Assembly: GCA_017444545.1 (NCBI GenBank)
Contig: JAFSWJ010000275.1
Coordinates: 1 to 6,929, forward strand
Reading direction: 5' to 3'
Length of the DNA: 6,929 bases
Source: Lachnospiraceae bacterium
GTDB taxonomy: Bacteria; Bacillota; Clostridia; Lachnospirales; Lachnospiraceae
Under the pieces are notes generated by a model, which did no database searches, was not told the origin of the DNA, and worked only from the letters and a program-made list of their open reading frames with translations. Position 1 is the first letter of the stretch. The number at the start of each line of letters is the position of its first letter. Positions 1 to 5,481 of this stretch are shown one piece after another. The translations under genes and the position numbers were made by a program.

Positions 1-19
1 GATCCTGAACAGTTATCAT
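1..19 (-). CDS. Possible start of a divergent gene (partial)
   Basis: An ATG on the minus strand (complement of 17-19) opens a frame of six codons, reading MITVQD, before the window ends. Upstream of it on the minus strand lies GAGGGGG, a fair Shine-Dalgarno-like run 9 nt from the ATG, and further upstream a promoter-like pair (69-97). The position, divergent from the REC-GGDEF-EAL gene, is a normal one for a gene start. Six codons are too few to identify a product, and the ATG could be chance; the plus strand has stops in all three frames within the first 28 bases, so no gene enters from that side in plus orientation. Confidence 0.3.
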
Positions 20-68
20 GACATTTAACCCCCTCGTTTTTTTGTTTGAAACATGACGCTATCTTTTG

Positions 69-97
69 ATGATACCACACAGGATGCAAAAACTCAA
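69..97 (-). promoter_or_regulatory. Putative sigma-A promoter, leftward
   Basis: On the minus strand, TTGAGT (97-92) is followed after 17 bp by TATCAT (74-69), which is directly preceded by TGG, an extended -10 element. Initiation near position 62 would give a leader of about 43 nt before the ATG at 19. It supports the possible partial gene at the left edge, but the two calls depend on each other. Confidence 0.35.
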
Positions 98-109
98 AAA
101 TGTCTTTCA

Positions 110-138
110 TTGATAAAGGATGAGATTTTTGTTATTAT
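110..138 (+). promoter_or_regulatory. Putative sigma-A promoter for the REC-GGDEF-EAL gene
   Basis: TTGATA (110-115) and TATTAT (133-138) are separated by exactly 17 bp, each one base or so from the sigma-A consensus. Transcription would start near 145, leaving a very short leader of about 17 nt that just contains the ribosome binding site GAGGT (150-154). There is no room for a riboswitch between this start and the gene. Confidence 0.6.
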
Positions 139-161
139 GAAACCTGACCGAGGTAGAAAAA

Positions 162-1838
162 ATGATCAGAAATATATACAGAAAAAGAAAAGTCCTCATA
201 GTGGATGACGAAAGCATCAACCGCGAGATACTCGGGAATATGCTGAACAGCGAATACGAGGTAGTATATGCCGAAAACGGAAAGCAGGCTCTGGAAAAGC
301 TTTCAGAGGACAAAGATTTCTCTCTCATGCTCCTTGACCTTAGGATGCCTGTCATGGGCGGGCTTCAGGTGCTTTCAAAGTGCAGGTCGGACAGTGAGCT
401 TTCAAAGCTTCCCATCATAGTCCTGACCCAGGAAAAGGATGCCGAGGTCGAAAGCATCCGCGCGGGGGCGGACGATTTTATTAAAAAGCCCTACGACATG
501 CCCGAGGTGATACTTGCCAGATGCGAGAGGATCATAGAGCTCTACGAAAAGAGCACCCTCATTGACCTGACGCAGGTGGACCCCCTCACGGGCCTGTATG
601 CAAGCGAGTTCTTTTTTGAATATATCAGGCAGTACGAGCAGTACAATGACAAGGAAATGGATGCGGTGGTCCTGGACATCGAGCACTTTCATCTGATCAA
701 CGAGATCCACGGACGTGACGAGGGGGACAGGATCCTCAAAAAGGTGGCCGAGATCCTTGAGCAGAAGTCAAAGGAAAGCTTCGGGATAGCCTGCCGCAGC
801 TCTGCCGACACCTTTTACATCTATATCTCCGGCATGGAGGATTACGGCATGCTTGCCGACAGTATAATAAAAGCCATGGGCGAGCTGTCTCTTTCTCCCG
901 CAAAGATACGCCTCCGCATCGGCGTCAACAAAAAAGCCGACAGGAGCGTTTCGCCGGAGCAGAGGTTCGATTATGCAAAGCTTGCCTGTGACGGACTCAG
1001 GCGCGACTACACCAGGCAGGTTGCCTTTTACGACAAGGATCTGCACGACAGGCAGATCTATGAAACCCAGCTCATACATGATATGGACGGTTCCATCAAG
1101 TCCCGTGATTTCGAGGTTTATTTCCAGCCCAAATACGGGATACAGGGTGAAAAGCCGCAGCTAACCAGCGCCGAAGCCCTCATCAGGTGGAGGCATCCAA
1201 AGCTTGGCATGATAAGCCCCGGCGATTTCATCCCTCTTTTTGAAGGAAACGGTCTGGTCCAGAAGCTTGACAGGTTCGTCTGGGAGGAGGCCGCCCGCTA
1301 CGTGGGCATTTGGAAAAAGAAGTTCGGTTTTTCCGTTCCGGTTTCCGTGAACGTTTCAAGGATAGATATCTATGATCCCGACCTTGAGGATACGCTGGCA
1401 AAGCTTCTCGAAAAAAATGATCTGAAAAGCAGCGAGTTATATCTTGAGATCACGGAAAGCGCCTACTCCGACAATGCTGTGAGGCTGATCGAGGTGGTGA
1501 AAAGCCTGAGGAACAAGGGCTTCAGGATAGAGATGGATGATTTCGGATCGGGCTATTCGTCACTGAACATGCTCACAGCCATCCCGATTGATGTGCTCAA
1601 GATGGATATGAAATTCGTGCAGAACATGCTGAAGGATGAAAAGAGCCTCAAGCTCTGCGAGCTTGTGCTGGATATTTCGAGATTTCTTGATGTCCCCGTG
1701 GTTGCGGAGGGTGTCGAGGATGAGGCCCAGTATGAAAAGCTGAAGGAAATGGGCTGCCAGATCATCCAGGGCTACTATTTCTCAAAGCCTCTGCCTGCAG
1801 ATGAATTTGAGAACCTGATCAGAAAAGAACTCTACTGA
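162..1838 (+). CDS. Response regulator, REC-GGDEF(degenerate)-EAL; likely c-di-GMP phosphodiesterase
   Basis: This 558-residue cytoplasmic protein has three domains. REC (about 8-128) carries acidic pocket D15/D16, phosphoacceptor D59 in LLDLRMP, T89 and K109, all the residues needed for phosphorylation. A GGDEF-fold domain (about 138-292) begins with the usual DPLTGLY (140-146), but the signature is SADTF (214-218) instead of GGDEF and no RxxD inhibitory site precedes it, so cyclase activity is unlikely; it could still bind GTP as a sensor, as known for some GGDEF-EAL proteins. The EAL domain (about 300-555) keeps EALIRW (E338), N397, E429, DDFGSGYSS (D459, D460), K480, AEGVE (E516) and Q536, the full metal-binding and catalytic set, so hydrolysis of c-di-GMP to pGpG is expected. 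The start is fixed by GAGGT 7 nt upstream and a promoter at 110-138. It ends 18 bp from a convergent signalling gene, and no clear intrinsic terminator lies between them. Confidence 0.93.
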   Translation: MIRNIYRKRKVLIVDDESINREILGNMLNSEYEVVYAENGKQALEKLSEDKDFSLMLLDLRMPVMGGLQVLSKCRSDSELSKLPIIVLTQEKDAEVESIRAGADDFIKKPYDMPEVILARCERIIELYEKSTLIDLTQVDPLTGLYASEFFFEYIRQYEQYNDKEMDAVVLDIEHFHLINEIHGRDEGDRILKKVAEILEQKSKESFGIACRSSADTFYIYISGMEDYGMLADSIIKAMGELSLSPAKIRLRIGVNKKADRSVSPEQRFDYAKLACDGLRRDYTRQVAFYDKDLHDRQIYETQLIHDMDGSIKSRDFEVYFQPKYGIQGEKPQLTSAEALIRWRHPKLGMISPGDFIPLFEGNGLVQKLDRFVWEEAARYVGIWKKKFGFSVPVSVNVSRIDIYDPDLEDTLAKLLEKNDLKSSELYLEITESAYSDNAVRLIEVVKSLRNKGFRIEMDDFGSGYSSLNMLTAIPIDVLKMDMKFVQNMLKDEKSLKLCELVLDISRFLDVPVVAEGVEDEAQYEKLKEMGCQIIQGYYFSKPLPADEFENLIRKELY

Positions 1839-1856
1839 AAAGGCATTTTCACTTCT

Positions 1857-3506
1857 TCACAGGATGGTTCCCACAAAGAACCTGTTGAGGGCCTCAAGCA
1901 GCTCTGCATGGGGCATGGACTTGAGGAGATACCCGTCGGGCTTTCGCTCAAGTATCCTCAGAACATCTTCCTTTTCATTTTTTCCTGTCAGAAAGATGAT
2001 GGGTATCCTCTCGCTCTTCGGATTTGAACGGATCCTGTTCATGACCTGGGCGCCGTTCATCCCGGGCATTTCATAATCACGAAGTATCAGATCCGGTCTG
2101 TTGTGCTTGAGATATTTGAGGGCGCCGGCGCCGGAGCGCTCACATTCCACATCATAGTCCTCCGAAAGCCACCTCTCCATAATGGATAGAAAATCCGTAT
2201 CGTCATCGATCACAAGGATCGTCTTTGTACGAAGATACTCGGACTGATGGTAATAGTACTCATACATATCCGCAGCCATCCTGTCAAGATCGATGGGACG
2301 CGGATATACGGAGGCTATATAGTCCTTTTCATATATGGAAAGTGCCACATCTATATCCATGGGATCACCCGCAAGACACAGGGTTTTATTATCATCATGG
2401 CACATCTCGGCAAGGAGATGGCTCACAAGCCTGATATGGTCATTGAGCCCGGTCGGATAATAAAGCCAGATATTTGAATCGGCGCGGTGGTTCAGTATGA
2501 TCTCGGGCACATCCGCGATCTGGATGACCCTGAATCCGTCGCTTTCAAGGCAGTTGACGATGCCTCTTCCGACGATACCGTACTCATCTCCTCCCACGAA
2601 CATGACGACCTGCTCAAGCATGCCCTGCTGCTCCTGCTTTTTTTCGTCTCCGGCTTCTTCGGGTTCTGCCGTCACGGGCATACTCCCGTCAATCAAAGGC
2701 CTGAGCTTTGGCAGGATGCTACGGTATTCATCAAGCAGAGCCGCGGTTCCTGTGTGGAGCACATCATATTCGCCGTGATTGCCGGCATATTCCAGGTCGG
2801 CGGCACGGTCTGCAACGGTGACGGCGCCTATGAGCCTGGCCACGCTCTTCAGAGAATGGACCCTCAGTATATACATTGGCCAGTTCTCTTCTTTTTCAAA
2901 TCTTTCGATGTCTGAGGCCTTGTCATTGATGGAGCCTGCAAAGACAGTGAGGGTATCGATATAATCGGAAGCCGATTTGCAGTGCTCTATGCCTGACATG
3001 AGGTCAAGCTTTGTGACATGCTTTAACCACGACGGCAGGGAGGCAAGCTCTTTTTCCTTTTTCTTTTTTTCCTCATCATCCTGAGGGATCTCGTAGCCCC
3101 CGTCCGGGAGGAATCTTTCAAGTATGGCGTTCAGATCCTTCTGGTCTGCCGGCTTTATGAGCACGTCGGCAAATCCGGCCGCCTTGTACAGTCCGATATT
3201 GCTCCGTCCTGCTTCGGCTGTATGGCAGATGACGGGGGTCTCCTTTCCCGTGTGCATGAAGATCTGCTTGAGCTCCTCAAGCGTCTCTATCCCGTCAAAA
3301 TCGGGCATGTGATGATCAAGCAGGATCATATCATAGGTATTTTCCCTGCAAAGCTCCAGGCACTTCTGCCCGCTTTCCGCAAGGTCGCAGGAAACACCCA
3401 TGGCCGAAAGGGCAGACGACAGTATAATGCGGTTTACCTGCATGTCGTCCACGATCAGGATCTTTGCCTTGTCTATATTAAAATCATTATCGCCGCGCAA
3501 AGCCAT
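1857..3506 (-). CDS. Multi-domain response regulator REC-HPt-pseudoREC-REC, no kinase domain
   Basis: This is a 549-residue cytoplasmic phosphotransfer protein. REC1 (about 14-133) has D20/D21, phosphoacceptor D64 in LLDHHMP, T96 and K118. A charged E/K linker (144-153) leads to an HPt helical domain (about 160-272) whose phosphorylatable H217 sits in VHSLKS, close to the HPt consensus. Residues about 298-415 alternate predicted strands and helices like a receiver (VVMFVGG, IWLYYPTG, KTLCLAG, ASVYPRP) but lack the Asp cluster, phosphoacceptor and Lys; I read this as a pseudo-receiver, which is an inference. REC2 (about 427-545) has D434-D436, phosphoacceptor D477 in LRDYEMPGMNG, T507 and K529. 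No DNA-binding, HATPase or output enzyme domain is present, so it probably relays phosphate between an unseen kinase and another receiver. The start is supported by AAGGAG (3520-3515) 8 nt upstream. It converges on the REC-GGDEF-EAL gene and diverges from the phosphoribosyltransferase gene. Confidence 0.9.
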   Translation of the reverse strand: MALRGDNDFNIDKAKILIVDDMQVNRIILSSALSAMGVSCDLAESGQKCLELCRENTYDMILLDHHMPDFDGIETLEELKQIFMHTGKETPVICHTAEAGRSNIGLYKAAGFADVLIKPADQKDLNAILERFLPDGGYEIPQDDEEKKKKEKELASLPSWLKHVTKLDLMSGIEHCKSASDYIDTLTVFAGSINDKASDIERFEKEENWPMYILRVHSLKSVARLIGAVTVADRAADLEYAGNHGEYDVLHTGTAALLDEYRSILPKLRPLIDGSMPVTAEPEEAGDEKKQEQQGMLEQVVMFVGGDEYGIVGRGIVNCLESDGFRVIQIADVPEIILNHRADSNIWLYYPTGLNDHIRLVSHLLAEMCHDDNKTLCLAGDPMDIDVALSIYEKDYIASVYPRPIDLDRMAADMYEYYYHQSEYLRTKTILVIDDDTDFLSIMERWLSEDYDVECERSGAGALKYLKHNRPDLILRDYEMPGMNGAQVMNRIRSNPKSERIPIIFLTGKNEKEDVLRILERKPDGYLLKSMPHAELLEALNRFFVGTIL

Positions 3507-3553
3507 ACGCTTGTCTCCTTTTTTTTAGGGGAATGATATCCGGCTTCGTTTTT

Positions 3554-3582
3554 ATTATAAATACTTTATCCGTTTTCTGCAA
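3554..3582 (-). promoter_or_regulatory. Putative sigma-A promoter for the REC-HPt-REC gene
   Basis: On the minus strand TTGCAG (3582-3577) is followed after 17 bp by a perfect TATAAT (3559-3554). Initiation near 3547 gives a leader of about 40 nt containing the AAGGAG ribosome binding site. The -35 box overlaps the expected -35 area of the divergent rightward promoter, so the two could compete or share a regulator. Confidence 0.6.
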
Positions 3583-3599
3583 TCCACCTGTGCTTTTTG

Positions 3600-3608
3600 T
3601 GATATAAT
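3600..3608 (+). promoter_or_regulatory. Extended -10 promoter for the phosphoribosyltransferase gene
   Basis: TGATATAAT contains a consensus TATAAT (3603-3608) with the TGN extension (3600-3602). At the standard spacing the -35 area (about 3580-3585) reads CAATCC, a poor match, which an extended -10 can compensate. Transcription would start near 3615, leaving only about 20 nt before the ATG, mostly ribosome binding site. Confidence 0.6.
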
Positions 3609-3637
3609 AGGGTATAAGCCTAAAGGAGGTATTTATT

Positions 3638-4276
3638 ATGCAGGATTACAAAAAGATAGATTATGCAAGAAACAAGGATGTGGTGCTGCGTTACATCCCC
3701 GGACACTTCATCACTCCGAATTCGCATGTCAACTACTACATGGACCTCAGTGACATGAAGGCGAGGCAGCGTGAGGCGAGGGCAACGGGCGAGGAGCTTG
3801 CCGAGATGTATCTGGCATCCGACATCATCGACACCATCCTCTGCCTGAACGGCATGGAGGTTGTCGGGGCATACATGGCAAACAAGCTGACAAAGGCCGG
3901 TGTCATCTCCGCAAATTCCCACCAGACCATGTATATCACCTATCCCGAGTACAACGTCAGCGGCCAGATGATGTTCCGTGAGAATATCCAGCATATGATC
4001 AAGGGCAAGAAGGTGCTGATCCTCATCGATGCAGCGACCACGGGAGCGACCCTGCAGAGCGCCCTTGGCTCCGTGAAATTCTACGGCGGTGAGACCATCG
4101 GTATCTCGGCGATATTCTCGGTTTCGGATCATATCCAGGATACGCCCATCAGGGCTTTATATTCGCTACGCGATCTTCCTGATTACGCAAGCCATTCTCC
4201 CGAAAACTGCCCCATGTGCAAGGCCGGGACAAAGGTGGATGCGATCTGCAACGGCTTCGGGTACAGCTCTATCTGA
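3638..4276 (+). CDS. Orotate phosphoribosyltransferase-like type I PRTase
   Basis: This 212-residue cytoplasmic protein carries a type I phosphoribosyltransferase PRPP-binding segment, VLILIDAATTGAT (126-138), preceded by a predicted strand-helix core. In most family members two acidic residues open this loop; here the pair is I130-D131, so one is missing. A conserved-looking N-terminal part (about 1-60) probably covers the active site. Near the C-terminus is CPMCKAG (C191, C194), resembling the CPLCK-type tail I recall from many orotate phosphoribosyltransferases, followed by a C-terminal FGYS. Orotate plus PRPP to OMP is the nearest known reaction, but the altered loop and absence of other pyrimidine genes nearby leave the substrate open; nucleobase salvage or a regulatory role are alternatives. 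The start is set by a near-perfect AAAGGAGGT (3622-3630) 7 nt upstream. The gene is its own transcription unit, with promoter at 3600-3608 and terminator at 4291-4328. Confidence 0.85.
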   Translation: MQDYKKIDYARNKDVVLRYIPGHFITPNSHVNYYMDLSDMKARQREARATGEELAEMYLASDIIDTILCLNGMEVVGAYMANKLTKAGVISANSHQTMYITYPEYNVSGQMMFRENIQHMIKGKKVLILIDAATTGATLQSALGSVKFYGGETIGISAIFSVSDHIQDTPIRALYSLRDLPDYASHSPENCPMCKAGTKVDAICNGFGYSSI

Positions 4277-4290
4277 GTTCAGAAAAAGTT

Positions 4291-4328
4291 AAACGGGGCG
4301 CAGGTGCTGATCCTGCGTCCCGTTTTTT
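4291..4328. terminator. Strong intrinsic terminator, likely bidirectional
   Basis: A 14-bp stem (4291-4304 with 4312-4325) containing one G-U pair closes a 7-nt loop and runs into six Ts (4323-4328) on the plus strand, 14 nt after the phosphoribosyltransferase stop. Read on the minus strand, the same stem is followed by TTTAACTTTTT, so it can also end the leftward MBOAT/SGNH transcript, whose last stop codon is at 4327-4329 at its edge. The shared hairpin separates the two convergent units. Confidence 0.85.
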
Positions 4329-5286
4329 ACCATTCCAGTTCATTTGTGAATTTTTCGGCACCGGCGCGGTTTAAGTGGTTGTTGTCGCCGAAATATCTGT
4401 TTTCAAAGCAGGGGATCTCCTTTTCGACGTTGATCCCCTGATATTTTTTTTCAAGGGATTTTAGATAATCGGCATAACCCTGCCTGAAATCCGCAGTGAT
4501 CAGCTCTGTCGAGGTCTCATTTACGGGAGACTGCAGGATCGTGACTTTCACCCCGTTTGAGGTCAAAAGCCCAAGAAGTTCATCATAGTAGTATAATACA
4601 AGCGGATCTGCATCAAAGGTTTTGTGATGAACCTCATAGCTTTCACCGTCATTTCCGGGATCGGATCCGAATTCGCAATATCCCAGATCCCCTCTGACTT
4701 TTTCAAATCTCTTTTGATTCCTGCCGGCATATTTTACAAACCCAGCCTCGTACATCTGCGCCAGATACTTGTTCGGCAGGCGCAGGCGGAAGGATATCTC
4801 ATCGGTAAACCAGCCTTTTTTCAGAACGGTCTTATTATGGAACTTTGCTGCATTTTCATATACATCGGTGATCTCGCTGACCGACAGGTAATTGTTGAAA
4901 AGTGTCTGGTCCCAGTTGTCGATGTCGCAGAAATGATAGGGCGCAAAGATGATCACGGCCTCCTTCGGGGCGCCGTGGTTTTTGATATGGTTCTTTGCGG
5001 CAAAATACATCTCAATGGGTGTGGCACCGCCGACGGCGATATTGTATATACTGCCGTCAGTCTCCATCATCGCAGGGATGAGCGAGGATTTGGCCCTGGA
5101 ATCCCCGAGGATCAGGGTATCCACGCCGCCGCCCGTGCGGTTTACATAATCCCATTCCTCGTACCACATCACATACTCCTCGCTCATGAACTTCATGGGA
5201 AAAATGCCCGCAAAAAACATGAGCATGAGAAGGGGCACAAGAACAAGTATTAAGTTTTTCAGCATTTTCTCCAGATTGTTCTTCAT
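4327..5286 (-). CDS. Membrane-anchored SGNH-fold protein, MBOAT partner (polysaccharide O-acetylation)
   Basis: This 319-residue protein begins with a short basic stretch and one hydrophobic segment (about 10-29) without an obvious cleavage site, so the rest is probably extracytoplasmic and anchored. SGNH features are visible: GDS (61-63, nucleophile S63) in ILGDSRAKSS, a glycine block in NIAVGGATP (82-90), and DNNH (301-304) giving the Asp/His of the triad near the C-terminus. Such proteins, like AlgX/AlgJ and DltD in their systems, take the acyl group handed across the membrane by an MBOAT protein and place it on a polymer; the MBOAT gene lies directly upstream on the same strand. The polymer is unknown. 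The start is uncertain: no ribosome binding site precedes the ATG at 5286, while an alternative ATG at 5265 has GGAG only 3 nt before it. A palindromic repeat array ends 10 nt upstream of the chosen start. Confidence 0.82.
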   Translation of the reverse strand: MKNNLEKMLKNLILVLVPLLMLMFFAGIFPMKFMSEEYVMWYEEWDYVNRTGGGVDTLILGDSRAKSSLIPAMMETDGSIYNIAVGGATPIEMYFAAKNHIKNHGAPKEAVIIFAPYHFCDIDNWDQTLFNNYLSVSEITDVYENAAKFHNKTVLKKGWFTDEISFRLRLPNKYLAQMYEAGFVKYAGRNQKRFEKVRGDLGYCEFGSDPGNDGESYEVHHKTFDADPLVLYYYDELLGLLTSNGVKVTILQSPVNETSTELITADFRQGYADYLKSLEKKYQGINVEKEIPCFENRYFGDNNHLNRAGAEKFTNELEW

Positions 5287-5306
5287 CTCATTTTGTGTGG
5301 GACAGG

Positions 5307-5358
5307 GTGGGACAGGGGACGTTTCTCTGTCCCAGTTTTATGTCGACCACTCTGTTAT
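5307..5358 (+). repeat. REP-like unit 1 (direct)
   Basis: This 52-bp unit has perfect 8-bp arms, TGGGACAG (5308-5315) and CTGTCCCA (5327-5334), with an 11-base intervening segment, followed by a 24-bp tail. It matches unit 2 at 46 of 52 positions with no gap. Confidence 0.8.
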
Positions 5359-5410
5359 GTGGGACGGGGGACGTTTCTCTGTCCCATATTTATGTCAACC
5401 GCTCTGTTGT
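5359..5410 (+). repeat. REP-like unit 2 (direct)
   Basis: This unit is contiguous with unit 1 and of the same 52-bp length. Its arms are TGGGACGG (5360-5367) and CTGTCCCA (5379-5386); the one change in the left arm leaves a G-U pair in RNA, so hairpin formation is kept. The six differences from unit 1 are scattered, which suggests an old tandem duplication rather than an assembly artefact. Confidence 0.8.
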
Positions 5411-5438
5411 GCAGTTTTGCTGTTTCTATCAGCTCTAC

Positions 5439-5480
5439 TGTTTACATAATTGTGGGACACAGATACGTCCCCTGTCCCAC
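5439..5480 (-). repeat. REP-like unit 3 (inverted)
   Basis: Read on the minus strand, it starts GTGGGACAGGGGACGT, identical to the first 16 bases of unit 1, then keeps TGTCCCA and the TTATGT of the tail. Its arms TGTGGGACA (5451-5459) and TGTCCCACA (5473-5481) form a perfect 9-bp inverted repeat. It begins 1 bp after the MBOAT stop codon, so in the mRNA it forms a hairpin right behind that gene. No T-run follows, so it is not an intrinsic terminator. Confidence 0.75.
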
Positions 5481-5481
5481 A

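Larger units (their letters stand above)
5297..5481. repeat. REP/BIME-like palindromic repeat array
   Basis: The gap between the MBOAT and SGNH genes holds two direct copies (5307-5358, 5359-5410), one inverted copy (5439-5480) and a 10-bp duplicated head GTGGGACAGG (5297-5306). Each copy has a short palindrome built from TGGGACAG and CTGTCCCA arms around a GGGGACGT core, then a T-rich tail containing TTATGT. Two direct units plus one inverted unit is the layout of bacterial interspersed mosaic elements. From memory, very similar GGGACAGGGGAC...CTGTCCC repeats occur in many Firmicutes genomes and are thought to be moved by REP-associated tyrosine transposases. No transposase is visible here. 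No open frame in this gap looks like a real gene. Confidence 0.8.

Noticed and set aside
721..735. GGGGGACAGGATCC as a further REP copy
   Set aside because: Only about seven bases match the repeat head and it sits inside conserved GGDEF-domain coding sequence (EGDRIL).
402..1079. Minus-strand open frames opposite the REC-GGDEF-EAL gene
   Set aside because: They are antisense to unmistakable domain motifs and show no recognisable protein features.
1836..1851. TGAAAA/TTTTCA palindrome at the stop of the phosphodiesterase gene as a terminator
   Set aside because: The stem is six AT-rich pairs with a 4-base loop and no following T-run; it is too weak for an intrinsic terminator.
2121..2132. GGCGCCGGCGCC perfect palindrome
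   Set aside because: It lies within a coding region for an SGAGA stretch in the REC2 domain and is explained by Gly/Ala codons.
3620..4132. Minus-strand frame of 170 codons opposite the phosphoribosyltransferase gene
   Set aside because: The plus strand has promoter, strong ribosome binding site, PRPP motif and terminator; the antisense frame has His/Asp/Val-rich shadow composition and no start signals.
5392..5397. TTGACA on the minus strand in unit 2 as a -35 box for the SGNH gene
   Set aside because: At 16-18 bp downstream the sequence is GC-containing palindrome (around AACGTC) with no -10 match.
5297..5481. The repeats considered as a CRISPR array or a riboswitch
   Set aside because: There are only two direct copies with no spacer between them, plus an inverted copy, and no cas genes. 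The copies are near-identical palindromic repeats, not a single conserved aptamer.
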